In this document: piece after piece, positions 20,772 through 30,083 of the stretch
Numbering within the stretch: position 1 is the first letter of the stretch
Layout of the letters: every line of letters starts with the position of its first letter
Assembly (NCBI RefSeq): GCF_020510705.1
Contig: NZ_CP075184.1
Location: 2,480,001 to 2,544,000 of the forward strand
Source: Acidovorax radicis
GTDB lineage: Bacteria; Pseudomonadota; Gammaproteobacteria; Burkholderiales; Burkholderiaceae_C
Direction: 5' to 3'
Length of the DNA stretch: 64,000 bases
Translations under genes and position numbers: made by a program
Notes under the pieces: model-generated
What the model was told of the DNA's origin: nothing
What the model saw: only the letters and a program-made list of their open reading frames with translations
The model's database searches: none

Positions 20772-21358
20772 AAATTTCTCCCTACTTTCATGACCTGCGC
20801 TCGGCCTATCAGGCCGAACTCGACGATCTGCTTTCCGACTCCGAAGGCAAGGATGTGCTGCGCAAGCGGCTGGCCGAAAAGCGCAACGAAATCGCGTTTC
20901 TGGTGCAGATGATGGAGCTGGCGCCCGAAATGGTGGCGGTGGTGTTTCACCACGGTTTTCGTTTCACCAAACCCGCTGCGATAGAACGTGTGCTGGGCTT
21001 GCCGGTCGACGGTCTGCCAGACTGGCAAGAGATTGCACACGCCGTGGCCCTGGAGCCCTGGGCCCAGAGCCTGGCACAAACGGTGCTGCGTGAACCACAA
21101 GGCGCACGTTTCATGACCGTGGCCGCCGGGCTCGAATATCTGCACATGCATGCGCGCATGGCGGCCCATGCGGCATCGGCCCTGCATGCCGATGGCGATC
21201 ACGCGCAAGAGGGCGCCGATGGCGAAGATGCGCTTGAGCACGACGACGATTTCAATACGCTCAGCGCCGACGATGCCACAGAGCCCAGCAACAGCCGCAC
21301 CCGCGACGAGGCGAGCTCCAACTGGCTGGCCGACGCAGGTTTTGACCGCAAGGATTGA
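20768..21358 (+). CDS. Hypothetical protein, second gene of the J-domain cluster
   Basis: This 196-residue soluble protein starts with GTG overlapping the J-domain stop codon. The first 140 residues look folded and mostly helical (LRKRLAEKRNEIAFLVQMMEL, then VFHHGFRFTKPAAIERVLGLP, then LQAR-type helices). The last 55 residues are acidic and Ser/Asp-rich, probably disordered. I recognise no domain. Translational coupling to the J-domain gene suggests that the two act together, perhaps with this protein as client or adaptor. That is inference. Confidence 0.8.
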   Translation: MKISPYFHDLRSAYQAELDDLLSDSEGKDVLRKRLAEKRNEIAFLVQMMELAPEMVAVVFHHGFRFTKPAAIERVLGLPVDGLPDWQEIAHAVALEPWAQSLAQTVLREPQGARFMTVAAGLEYLHMHARMAAHAASALHADGDHAQEGADGEDALEHDDDFNTLSADDATEPSNSRTRDEASSNWLADAGFDRKD

Positions 21359-21463
21359 AGCTTTGCGTTGCTGTTCGCCGTCACCCCGGCGGCGTGCACC
21401 GTTTGTGCGCCTTGCACAGTGCCCATGGGCGCTGTGCAACCCCACCACCCAAAGAGACCGACC

Positions 21464-22231
21464 ATGAGCAATAGCAGCACCAACAGCCATCTGGCCCTGA
21501 TCACCAAAACCACCAGCCTCATCGCGGCCGGTGACATCGTGGGTGCCGAGTCGGCGCTGGCCGAACTGGCCGACACCGATGGCGACAACGCGCTCATGGT
21601 GGTGCTGGACCAGCTCGCGCCCAAAGACATCCTGGCCGTGATGCGCGAGTACGACGATTCCAAGGCGTCGGTGGTGAACCTGCTGGTCACCCCCGAGCAG
21701 TTTGCGCGTGCGATGGTGCTTGAAAAGCAATACAAAGACCTTACCCACCAGCATCTGCGCAACATGGTCAACGCCGTGGTGTTTCGTGACGACGCCGACC
21801 CGGTGGAATTTCTCACCGCCATTGGCGAGCTTGAAGGCGGCAGCGAAGCCCTGGCCAACTACTTTGCCGAGAAGTGGAGCCGCGTGGAGGCGTTTGCCCG
21901 CACCGGCACCTTTGACGCCACCGAAGACTACGGCCCCACACTCACCGATGATGAGTTGCTGGCCTCGGGCTACGTGCAGCCGCGCATCGACCTCGATGAG
22001 GTGGCCGACCGCGACTGGATGCACATGGCCTGGCTGCTGCGCTATGAATGCCGCGACCTGTTCATTGAAACCCTGCTGGTGCTGCGCGCCAAGGCCCGTG
22101 CGTTCGACCTGGGTCAGGAAGATGGTGAAGAGCCCGCCGACGAGAACGATGGCAAATTCGAGACCAGCGACACCGACCGGGGCAAGGCCACGCCCGCGGC
22201 CCGTGCATCGGACGAAGAGTCTGCGATCTAG
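21464..22231 (+). CDS. Hypothetical protein, third gene of the J-domain cluster
   Basis: This 255-residue acidic protein has no recognised domain. The folded part appears to run to about residue 220, with repeated helical segments (AESALAELADTDGDNALMVV, PEQFARAMVLEKQYKDLTHQ, FAEKWSRVEAFARTG). The final 35 residues are Asp/Glu/Ser-rich. No signal peptide or membrane segment is visible. I chose the ATG at 21464 because the 32 residues before it in the longer frame are low-complexity and not protein-like. It lies 105 bp after the second gene and is followed by a family B repeat. Confidence 0.78.
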   Translation: MSNSSTNSHLALITKTTSLIAAGDIVGAESALAELADTDGDNALMVVLDQLAPKDILAVMREYDDSKASVVNLLVTPEQFARAMVLEKQYKDLTHQHLRNMVNAVVFRDDADPVEFLTAIGELEGGSEALANYFAEKWSRVEAFARTGTFDATEDYGPTLTDDELLASGYVQPRIDLDEVADRDWMHMAWLLRYECRDLFIETLLVLRAKARAFDLGQEDGEEPADENDGKFETSDTDRGKATPAARASDEESAI

Positions 22232-22234
22232 AGA

Positions 22235-22336
22235 ACAACCCCCTGAGGCGCTTTGCGCCTTCCCCCTTCTCTCGAATGGCTGCGCCATTCGGGAAGGGGG
22301 ACACCGCCCTCGCTGCGGGGCGGCCCTTGCTCGGCG
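22235..22336 (+). repeat. Dispersed GC-rich hairpin repeat, family B (copy 2)
   Basis: It begins four bases after the stop codon of the preceding gene. It holds a GGCGC-TTT-GCGCC hairpin, then a longer hairpin with arms CCCCCTTC and GAAGGGGG around CGAATGGCTGCGCCATTCG, then GGGGCGGCCCTTGCTCGG. The whole 170-bp spacer carries no gene. Confidence 0.7.
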
Positions 22337-22401
22337 GTCCTGGTTGGGGCCGCGCCCGTTGCAAAGGGCATGAGTAACGCGCAACGTGATGGAGTACCTG
22401 C

Positions 22402-23688
22402 ATGACCTTGTCCCCTACGACAGCTTCTGATTTGCCAGCGGGCGCTAACGCCCTGCAACTCCACGACGCCCGCCCGTTCTTTGAAAAGGCGCTGGTATAT
22501 GGCGTGCAGCACGGCATCGTCGATGCCGAACGGCTCGCGGCCATCGACACCGATGCGCCCAAAGGCATGGTGCAGATTGCGCGGTACTTTGGCAGCGAGT
22601 TCCTGCGGCCCGAGCTGGAAAAGGCGCGCGACCGCATGGTGAACCTCATCAGCCTGTACCTGCTGGACACCACGGATGGCGACCTTCACAAAGCCGCCGT
22701 CTCCCTGCGCGACCATTCATTCCTGTCGCGTTCCAAGGGCGGCTCTGACATGCTCAAGCGCCTGATCGCCATGCCCGAGAGCAGCAACTTCGGCATGGCC
22801 GGTTATGCCGATGCCGAAACCCCCTTGCTGGCCGTTTGGTCGCTGCGCAGCCATGCCGACTACCGCGTTGAGCTGGCTCGCCGCAGCCAGATCGCGCAGG
22901 CCATGGACGCCGCCCAATGGCTTGCCGAGCAATACGACCTGGACAGCGATGAGCTCGAAGCCGCAGGCGCCGACGCCGAGGCGGTGATCCGTACCGGGTT
23001 GCTCATGCAAGCCCTGGCACCCAAGGCCATGGCGCTGGGCGAATGGCCCAATGCCGTGTCGTTGGAGAAGCAGGTGGTGGCCTTGCGCAAGAAGAAACAC
23101 GCGGCCCCCGCACAACTGCGTTTGCCGCCCGGCCTGCCCGCCGAGCTGCAAGGCCCCTTGCAAGCCCAGTGCGCCACCGTGCTGGCCGAGCTGCCGCGTC
23201 TGCTGGAGACCACCACGCCGCTGCGCCCGCTATTGCGCCCCACCAGCAGCTTTCGCGCGCGCTATTTTCTGCTCGACGACCCCCTGGCCGAGGTGGATGA
23301 CTACCACCGCAGCCTCGACGATCTGGAGCCGCAGGACGAGCCACCGCAACCGGCGAGCAAAACCTGGGTGAAGACCGTGCAGGGCAATGACGACGAGCAT
23401 TCGCTGCTCACGCTGTTTTTGTGCCTGGCTGCAGGCGCACCCAAAAAGACGCTGCTCACCGAGAAAACCGCAGCAAGCCTGGTGCGCAAGATGCGCAAAA
23501 ACGGGTTGCAACCGGAACTGGTGCTCGACTTCATCCGCGGCCATGCACCCGGCGTGCACGAGCAGGACTACATCGCCCTGTGGAACGGGTTTCTCCAGGA
23601 TGCGCTGGGGACCCTGCTCAGCGACATGGACTACCAGTTGCACGATGCGCTGGCGCTGCTGCGCCGTGAATGCCATGTGCAGGAATAG
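22402..23688 (+). CDS. Hypothetical protein, fourth gene of the J-domain cluster
   Basis: This 428-residue soluble protein has no recognised domain. It is mainly helical. The first 200 residues (ARPFFEKALVYGVQHGIVD, FLRPELEKARDRMVNLISLY) and the last 130 (LLTEKTAASLVRKMRKNGLQ, then CHVQE at the end) look conserved-like in composition. A Pro/Asp/Glu-rich linker occupies about 285-320. No signal peptide or membrane segment is visible. Direction and spacing place it with the J-domain gene and the two unknown genes before it, although a repeat separates it from the third. Confidence 0.78.
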   Translation: MTLSPTTASDLPAGANALQLHDARPFFEKALVYGVQHGIVDAERLAAIDTDAPKGMVQIARYFGSEFLRPELEKARDRMVNLISLYLLDTTDGDLHKAAVSLRDHSFLSRSKGGSDMLKRLIAMPESSNFGMAGYADAETPLLAVWSLRSHADYRVELARRSQIAQAMDAAQWLAEQYDLDSDELEAAGADAEAVIRTGLLMQALAPKAMALGEWPNAVSLEKQVVALRKKKHAAPAQLRLPPGLPAELQGPLQAQCATVLAELPRLLETTTPLRPLLRPTSSFRARYFLLDDPLAEVDDYHRSLDDLEPQDEPPQPASKTWVKTVQGNDDEHSLLTLFLCLAAGAPKKTLLTEKTAASLVRKMRKNGLQPELVLDFIRGHAPGVHEQDYIALWNGFLQDALGTLLSDMDYQLHDALALLRRECHVQE

Positions 23689-23949
23689 GCACCTATGCAA
23701 CAGCATGAACAAGCGCTGTCATTGTGACGCGGTGCTGGGTGGTTAACATGCACAGGGCGCGTGACATGTCATCACGTCGCTCAGGGAACGGGGCGGTGGG
23801 TCGATTGGTTTGCTGGCATTTGCAGGCAACGAAGGGATGCAGCGCTTGGGCCTCTCCATTCACCTCTCGCCAGCCCCCCGCTTTGTACTGCCCTGCGTTA
23901 AATTGTCAGCCTTGACGTTGCCTCTTCTTTTTATGGTTGATACGCCCCT

Positions 23950-25170
23950 GTGCATAGCCCCACGTTGATCGTTTTGGCGGCCGTGCTGTCGTCCTTGGTG
24001 ACTGCGGTGCTTTACGCCGTCTGGCATTTCAATCGCCACATCCCCGGGCTGCGGTACTGGGTGTTTTCGTTTCTGAGCGCGGCGGTGTTTTGCTGCAACC
24101 TGCTGGTGCGCGGCCCGGTGCCCGAGGTGGTGTCGGTGGTGCTTGCCCAGGTGGCTATCGCGCTGACGGGCTACCTGTGCTGGCTGGGCAGCAGGGCTTA
24201 TATGGGGCGCGCACCCATACCCCGTGGATACGCCGCGCTGGCGCTGGCGGGGCTGGTGGGCGCGTCGGTCTATTTCACCGATGTCCAGCCAAACCCGGGC
24301 GCGCGGTTTGTGATGGCGGGGTTGTTTTCCGGGGTGTTCTTTTTGCTGACAGCGCATACGCTGGTGCGTGGCGGGTTCCACCGGGTGCCCATGCGCTATC
24401 TGTTTGGGGGGATGCTCTGCGCGCATGGCATTTTTGTGCTCATGCGGCCCTTGGCCTTCAAATTGCTCGCGCTGCAAGGTGATTCATCGCTGCCCTCATC
24501 CCTGTCGTCCATCGTGGTTCTTGAATCCATCGTCACACTGGTGCTGATTGGTTTTGGCACGGTCATGTTGATCAATGAATTCATCACCAACGAGCTGCGG
24601 CACCTGGCAGAGGTAGACCCCCTGACCAGTGTGTTCAACCGGCGCGCGTTCCTTACGCTGCTGGACAAGGCCCTCAGCAATGCCCAGCGCGTGCGCAAAC
24701 CATTGCCCGTGCTGGTGCTCGATCTCGACCATTTCAAGCAAGTCAACGACACCCGAGGCCACCAGGGTGGAGACGCGGTGCTGCGGCACTTTGTCAACGT
24801 GGCCCAGCAGTGCCTGCGCAACGAAGACGTGATGGGGCGGATCGGGGGCGAAGAATTCGCCATCTTCTTGCCCAATGCCGATGGCGTTGGCGCCCTGGCG
24901 GTTGCAGAGCGCCTGCGTGCACTGCTGGAGGCGAGCCCCTGTGCGGCAGATTCCGCACGGCCCATCGCGATAACGGTGAGCGTGGGCGTGGCTCTGACCC
25001 AGGGCGTTGAGGCGCCTGAAACCGTGTTGCAGCGGGCGGACGAAGCCATGTATCTCGCCAAACAGCGGGGACGCAATCGGGTCGAAATGGTGTCGTCTGC
25101 GCCCTGTGCCCCGCACCGGCCTGCGGGCGATGTGGCCCCGGCCAGCCTGCCGTTATCTGCCAGCCACTGA
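23950..25170 (+). CDS. Membrane diguanylate cyclase (GGDEF)
   Basis: The enzyme makes cyclic di-GMP from two GTP. The 406-residue protein has about six hydrophobic segments in its first 210 residues, so it is an inner-membrane sensor. A GGDEF domain follows (about 218-385), with RIGGEEF as the active-site motif. An RNED sequence five residues before GGEEF matches the RxxD inhibitory I-site, so product inhibition is likely. No EAL domain is seen. The start is GTG at 23950, chosen because the first hydrophobic segment follows at once. The last 25 residues are low-complexity. What the membrane domain senses cannot be read. Confidence 0.93.
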   Translation: MHSPTLIVLAAVLSSLVTAVLYAVWHFNRHIPGLRYWVFSFLSAAVFCCNLLVRGPVPEVVSVVLAQVAIALTGYLCWLGSRAYMGRAPIPRGYAALALAGLVGASVYFTDVQPNPGARFVMAGLFSGVFFLLTAHTLVRGGFHRVPMRYLFGGMLCAHGIFVLMRPLAFKLLALQGDSSLPSSLSSIVVLESIVTLVLIGFGTVMLINEFITNELRHLAEVDPLTSVFNRRAFLTLLDKALSNAQRVRKPLPVLVLDLDHFKQVNDTRGHQGGDAVLRHFVNVAQQCLRNEDVMGRIGGEEFAIFLPNADGVGALAVAERLRALLEASPCAADSARPIAITVSVGVALTQGVEAPETVLQRADEAMYLAKQRGRNRVEMVSSAPCAPHRPAGDVAPASLPLSASH

Positions 25171-25480
25171 TGGGGCGGCGAGGCGGACCGCTGCCGACGC
25201 GCTGACTATCGCCGTCGCAGAGCCGTCGCAGAGCCACGCAGGGGCGTCATACGGGGCTCTGCATGGCATTGATGTTATCGCTTTTTGCTATAAAAAATAT
25301 AGCTGTTGACGCTTATCCAATAAGTGCTAGAGCCTATTTTTTTATAGATTGAAACGCGTCGGCGTGGTCGCCGGGTGAGGATGTTGTCGGCTATCTAGAT
25401 CTCAAGCGGGAGATGGCCCGCGGTGCCTGCACCGTGGCGCCTGCGATAGATTTCACCCCTTTGTTTCCAAGGAACGCGGC
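25171..25480. other. Intergenic region holding a family A repeat
   Basis: The 310 bases between the cyclase gene and the VOC gene hold no gene I can support. The main structure is a family A repeat listed separately. Confidence 0.6.
25286..25350 (+). repeat. Dispersed palindromic repeat, family A (copy 3)
   Basis: The repeat reads AAATATAGCTGTTGACGCTT, then TCCAATAAGTGCTAGAGCC and a tract of seven T residues. It is in the same orientation as the cyclase gene and 115 bases after its stop codon. Confidence 0.8.
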
Positions 25481-25876
25481 ATGCAATTCAGCTACACGAT
25501 TGTCTACGTCGAAGATGTTCTCAAAACCATCGCCTTCTATGAGTCTGCATTCGGCTTCCAGCGTCGCTTCGTGCACGAAGCGGGCGACTATGGCGAGCTG
25601 GACACGGGCGCCACTGCGCTGGCCTTTTCGTCGCTGCGTTTGATGGCTGAGCTGGGCAAGAACCCTCAGCGCACATCGGCTGATGCCCCCACTTTCGAGA
25701 TCGCGTTCACCACCCCCGATGTGGCCGCCGCCGTGCAGCGCGCTGTGGATGCCGGTGCCCGCACGGTGCAGGCCCCCGCTCAGATGCCTTGGGGCCAGAC
25801 GGTGGCCTACGTGGCGGACATCAACGGCGCACTGGTCGAGCTGTGCACGCCGATGGGGCCACCGCCAGCGGTCTGA
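25481..25876 (+). CDS. VOC family (glyoxalase/bleomycin-resistance fold) protein
   Basis: This 131-residue protein is one VOC module of paired beta-alpha-beta-beta-beta units. YTIVYVEDVLKTIAFYESAFGFQ begins the first unit and FEIAFTTPDVAAAVQRAVDAGA begins the second. WGQTVAYVADINGALVELCTP is the typical end. Members include glyoxalases, dioxygenases and antibiotic-binding proteins, so a substrate cannot be assigned. One candidate metal ligand is the Glu in VELCTP. It stands alone between a repeat and the convergent upp gene. Confidence 0.88.
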   Translation: MQFSYTIVYVEDVLKTIAFYESAFGFQRRFVHEAGDYGELDTGATALAFSSLRLMAELGKNPQRTSADAPTFEIAFTTPDVAAAVQRAVDAGARTVQAPAQMPWGQTVAYVADINGALVELCTPMGPPPAV

Positions 25877-26002
25877 ACAAAAAAGCCCATCTTTCAAGGC
25901 GCATGGAGGGGCTGCCTGGCGCGGGGCCGTGCTGCATCGCAGCGCGCTCCACGCCGGGATGCCCGCCTGCCTTTGATTGGCCCGGTGGCCGTAGCGATCA
26001 GT

Positions 26003-26647
<645 letters not shown>

Positions 26648-26717
26648 GGCGCGGCCTTTGGTCTGCAGGGGGTGAATGAATAGCGGTGGCCGTATTTTGA
26701 CGCCCCTTCGCCCTCTG

Positions 26718-26828
26718 GGCGTGGAAACTGGAGCGGTCCAACGCCAGTGGCCCCGCGGAACCGGCTTTGCCGGGCCGCTGGGGCCGCCCCCTGAGGGGGC
26801 GGCGACGTAGTCGCATCGGGGGGGGAGA
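26718..26828. repeat. Dispersed GC-rich repeat, family B-like segment (copy 3)
   Basis: This segment holds GGCCCCGCGGAACCGG, the hairpin CCGGCTTTGCCGG, and the palindrome CGCCCCCTGAGGGGGCG followed by GACGTAGTCGC. It shares the CCCCTGAGG core with the other family B copies but the flanks differ. It fills the spacer between the ammonia-lyase gene and upp. Confidence 0.55.
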
Positions 26829-26832
26829 ATGT

Positions 26833-27825
26833 TTAATCTGCCAGAAACCGTGAGTATCGGGCCAGGTCCACATTGCCGCCGCTGATGATGATGCCCACGC
26901 GCTCGCCCTGCAGCAGCCTGGCCCCATCGTCTTCACCCGAAAACGCCTGCGCACCGGCAAAGGCGAGGGCGCCGGTGGGTTCGACAACGATCTTCATGCG
27001 CTCGGCAAAAAACCGCAGGGCCTCGATCAGTTGCTGGTCGCTGACGGTGATGATGTCTTCCGCGTGGTCGCGAATGATGGGAAAGGTCAGGTCGCCCAGT
27101 GCCTGGGCCTGGGCGCCATCGGCAATGGTTTGCGGGTGCGCAATGCGCACGATGTGCCCGGCGTGCAGCGACTGTTGGGCGTCGTTGGCGGTTGCGGGTT
27201 CGACCCCGATGACCTTGCAGTGCGGCGCGAGCGCCTGCGCTGCCAGCAGGCTGCCCGACAGCAGGCCACCGCCCCCCAGACTGACGAAGAGATAGTCCAG
27301 ATCGGGCACTTCTTGCAGCAGCTCAAGGGCAGCGGTGCCCTGGCCTGCAATGACGTGGGCGTGATCGAACGGGGGCACCAGCGTCATGCCACGCTCCTGG
27401 GCCAACTGGCGGCTGATGGCCTCACGGTCCTCGGTATGGCGGTTGTAGGTGACGACCTGAGCGCCGTATTCACGCGTGGCCGCCATCTTGGAATGGGCGG
27501 CGTCTTCCGGCATCACCACGAGCGCGGGCATGTCCAGCAGGCGCGCCGACAGTGCAATTGCCTGCGCGTGGTTGCCTGCCGAGAAGGTGAGCACGCCCCC
27601 CTCACGCTGCGCGTCGCTGAATTGGGCCAGAGCGTTGTAGGCGCCGCGAAACTTGAAGGCGCCCGTGCGCTGCATGTTCTCGCATTTGAAGAACAGCTTG
27701 GCACCCAGGCGCTCTTCCATGTGAGCGCTTCGCTGCACGGGTGTGCGGTGCGCTTTGCCGGAGAGGCGCTGGGCGGCGGTGACCACGTCTTCGTAGGTGG
27801 GCAGTGTGAGGCTGGGCAAGGTCAT
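26833..27825 (-). CDS. PLP-dependent ammonia-lyase (threonine/serine dehydratase family; possible threo-3-hydroxyaspartate ammonia-lyase)
   Basis: This is a 330-residue fold type II PLP enzyme. The Schiff-base motif FKFRGAYN gives Lys58, [10 protein letters not shown] binds the substrate carboxylate, and [10 protein letters not shown] binds the PLP phosphate. No C-terminal ACT regulatory domain follows, so it is a catabolic-type or racemase-like enzyme, not biosynthetic IlvA. The N-terminal [20 protein letters not shown] resembles threo-3-hydroxy-L-aspartate ammonia-lyases and serine racemases. Choosing between these and catabolic threonine dehydratase would need comparison with characterised members. 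It is upstream of upp on the same strand. Confidence 0.85.
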   Translation of the reverse strand: MTLPSLTLPTYEDVVTAAQRLSGKAHRTPVQRSAHMEERLGAKLFFKCENMQRTGAFKFRGAYNALAQFSDAQREGGVLTFSAGNHAQAIALSARLLDMPALVVMPEDAAHSKMAATREYGAQVVTYNRHTEDREAISRQLAQERGMTLVPPFDHAHVIAGQGTAALELLQEVPDLDYLFVSLGGGGLLSGSLLAAQALAPHCKVIGVEPATANDAQQSLHAGHIVRIAHPQTIADGAQAQALGDLTFPIIRDHAEDIITVSDQQLIEALRFFAERMKIVVEPTGALAFAGAQAFSGEDDGARLLQGERVGIIISGGNVDLARYSRFLAD

Positions 27826-27892
27826 TGGTGGCGTCCCTGTGTGCCGGGGCGCACGCTGGCCCCTGGTGCCTCATGATAGCCGTCTGCCGCGT

Positions 27893-27955
27893 CTATTCAA
27901 GCAAAAATAGCCTCTAGCGCTTGTGTATCAAGCGCTAGCAGCTATGAATTTTGAT
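27893..27955 (-). repeat. Dispersed palindromic repeat, family A (copy 4)
   Basis: This copy is on the minus strand: TAGCTGCTAGCGCTTGATAC, then ACAAGCGCTAGAGGCTATTTTTG. It lies about 72 bases after the stop codon of the crotonase gene, in the same orientation as that gene. Confidence 0.85.
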
Positions 27956-28026
27956 GTTCCGCGGGCGGCCTGCGGTGTTACTGACAATGCGTGGTCGGCA
28001 GAGTGGCCATCCCATGGGTCGGCCGT

Positions 28027-28869
28027 TCAGCCCAATTCGCTGAACCGGCGCAATGGTGCCAACGCCGGGAAATCCCCTCCGCGTTTTTGCTTCATGGCCG
28101 CGACCGATTCGCGCACATGCTGGTTGCTCCAGATGGCGCCTTGCAGCCAGCCCATCTGGCGCAGACTGTCTTCGACGCTGTGGTCGCGGGCGTAGTTCAC
28201 AGCCTGCTTGGTGCCCCAGATGGCCACGGGGGGTTTGGACGCGATCTCTTTGGCACACTGCAAGGCGGCGGCCAGCATGGCCTCCTGCGTGTCGAACACC
28301 TCGTTGACCAGGCCGTAGTCGAGGGCCTTGGCCGCGCTCAGGCGGCGGCCGGTATAGGCCAGCTCCTTGACCACGCCCAGCGGGATGAGTTTGGGCAGGC
28401 GTTGCAGCGTGCCCACGTCGGCTACCATGCCGATGTTGATCTCCTGGATGCAGAAGAACGCGTCGGCCGTCGCGTAGCGGATGCAGCCCGCCGTGACCAT
28501 GTCCACCGCGCCGCCGATGCAACCGCCATGTATGGCCATGATCACGGGGATGCGCAGGTTGTCGATGCGGGTGAAGGTGGCCTGCATGTCGGTCAGCAGG
28601 TCGAAGATGGCGGCCCGGCCCTCGGGGCTCTGGTCGTCCATGGTGATGGCGCCGCCGAAGGTCTCCAGCGCCATGCCTGCGCTGAAATGTTTGCCGGTGC
28701 TGCTGATGACCAGCGCCCGCGCCTCGCCCGCCTGGTGCAGCTGGGCCAGCACCATGTCCAGCTCGCGCCAGAAGGTGGGGTGCATGGTGTTCATGGCCTC
28801 GGGTTTGTTCAGAACCAGATGGGCCACATGGTCGGTGATGCTGAGGGAAAAGCAGGTGAGGGTGTTCAT
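28027..28869 (-). CDS. Enoyl-CoA hydratase/isomerase family protein, dienoyl-CoA isomerase-like
   Basis: This 280-residue crotonase-fold enzyme acts on acyl-CoA in fatty-acid degradation. The oxyanion-hole regions HFSAGMAL and HGGCIGGAVD are present. The acidic residues Asp123 (GAVDMV), Glu143 (IQEINIG) and Asp151 (MVADVGTLQRLP) line up with the three acidic residues of delta3,5-delta2,4-dienoyl-CoA isomerase (ECH1), so this activity is more likely than simple hydration. That alignment was made by eye from memory of the ECH1 family. It is a single gene flanked by family A repeats on both sides. Confidence 0.87.
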   Translation of the reverse strand: MNTLTCFSLSITDHVAHLVLNKPEAMNTMHPTFWRELDMVLAQLHQAGEARALVISSTGKHFSAGMALETFGGAITMDDQSPEGRAAIFDLLTDMQATFTRIDNLRIPVIMAIHGGCIGGAVDMVTAGCIRYATADAFFCIQEINIGMVADVGTLQRLPKLIPLGVVKELAYTGRRLSAAKALDYGLVNEVFDTQEAMLAAALQCAKEIASKPPVAIWGTKQAVNYARDHSVEDSLRQMGWLQGAIWSNQHVRESVAAMKQKRGGDFPALAPLRRFSELG

Positions 28870-28923
28870 GGGGTACCACTGTAGACCGGTGAACGCAGGC
28901 CAGGTCGTCGCCTGGGTGACTTT

Positions 28924-28985
28924 GGGTGTTTTTGGCCTCTAGCGCTTATGTATAAAGCGCTGGTAGCTATGAAAGCAGGAGTTTT
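28924..28985 (-). repeat. Dispersed palindromic repeat, family A (copy 5)
   Basis: Read on the minus strand: ATAGCTACCAGCGCTTTATA, then CATAAGCGCTAGAGGCCAAAAA. It lies about 58 bases after the stop codon of the Gly-rich membrane protein gene, in the same orientation. Confidence 0.83.
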
Positions 28986-29042
28986 TGGGTTCGATGGGAT
29001 GGCCGACCCACGGGGGCTGACACCGACCCCGTTCTCAGCCCC

Positions 29043-29855
29043 TCAGTCCCCGCCGCCGCCACAACCGCCTCCATCGCCCCCGCCATCCCCGCCGCCGTCG
29101 CTGCCTGCATCCGAACTTTCGGCGCCGCCAAAGTCGCCCGAGCTGCCGCTGTAGCTGCCGTCCGAAAAACTGGTGCCGCAGTAGCTGTCGCCGCCGCTGC
29201 CGCCCGCGTCGCTCTTGCGGGCGATGTCGGAGCAGTCGGGCACGTAGCTGAAGCCTCCGGCAATCGCGAACTTGGCGTCCAGTGCAAACAGCAGGGGCAG
29301 GCGGCTGGGCGCCTTGGGGTCGATGGATTCTTCCTTGCACACCCAGTACCAGCAGCGGCGCAGGCCGTCGTTGTGGCGCGCCTTGTGGCCCAGCGCCTCG
29401 GCGGGTGTGTGGTGCAAGAAGAAACCCAGTGCGTTCTGGCACCACAGTTTGTACGCCTGCGTGTGCAGGATGAATTCGTGCCACAGCGCATCGACCGCCT
29501 TGGAGGGCATGGCCACAAACTGCTGGTTGCTGCGCAGGCAGGCCATGAAGAACTGGCGCAGGCCGCGTTCCACCAGCTCACAGTCGCGGGTGCTCAGGTG
29601 GGGGTAGGTTTCGCGCAGCTTGCGCTGCAGAAAGCGGGGCAGGGGGGCTTCGCGAATGGTGCGCTGGCGTACCGCCGTGGTCCACTGGATGACCAGCGCA
29701 GTGATGACCACGGTGGCAACGAAGTACAGAACCCATACCCCGCGAATGCGCCAGGCTCCCGCAAAAAAGCCGCCAATGGCCACCATCCACCCGGCGATGG
29801 CTAGCAGCATGGCCTTGTCGCCCAACCGCAGCAATCCCTGTTCGAATCGTTTCAT
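29043..29855 (-). CDS. Membrane protein with glycine-rich-domain-like (DUF1399-type) segment and Gly/Ser/Asp tail
   Basis: This is a 270-residue protein with two N-terminal hydrophobic segments (about 15-35 and 38-60), which predict a membrane anchor. The middle region (FMACLRSNQQFVAMPSKAVD, then ALWHEFILHTQAYKLWCQNA) resembles the segment found in glycine-rich-domain-like proteins, whose role is not defined. The last 60 residues are almost only Gly, Ser, Asp with two cysteines (CGTSF and GGGCGGGGD), like low-complexity secreted tails. A cysteine-rich middle (CRRCWYWVCK) is also visible. The function is unknown. It is expressed towards the repeat at 28924. Confidence 0.75.
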   Translation of the reverse strand: MKRFEQGLLRLGDKAMLLAIAGWMVAIGGFFAGAWRIRGVWVLYFVATVVITALVIQWTTAVRQRTIREAPLPRFLQRKLRETYPHLSTRDCELVERGLRQFFMACLRSNQQFVAMPSKAVDALWHEFILHTQAYKLWCQNALGFFLHHTPAEALGHKARHNDGLRRCWYWVCKEESIDPKAPSRLPLLFALDAKFAIAGGFSYVPDCSDIARKSDAGGSGGDSYCGTSFSDGSYSGSSGDFGGAESSDAGSDGGGDGGGDGGGCGGGGD

Positions 29856-30083
29856 CGTCCCTCCTTTTTGTTGTTGTGTATGGCGATTTCACGACAGATA
29901 GATGACTAATTTGTGACTGATTTTTGGGTGTGGCCAGATCGTTACGGGGTAACTCTGCAAGGTTGGGAGGGGCGACAATCGGGGCTTTGGGTGGGCCTTT
30001 GCGCGCTTTTCGTGGGGGCAGCAAGGCGGGGCGGTGTTTTGGTAGTCCGTCCCCTCCGCAACCATCGACCGGGTGGACGGTGA

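Noticed and set aside
29043..29240. Gly-rich coding end considered as a tandem DNA repeat or assembly artefact
   Set aside because: The irregular GGC/GGT codons encode a continuous Gly/Ser/Asp tail in the frame of the membrane protein, so it was kept as coding sequence.
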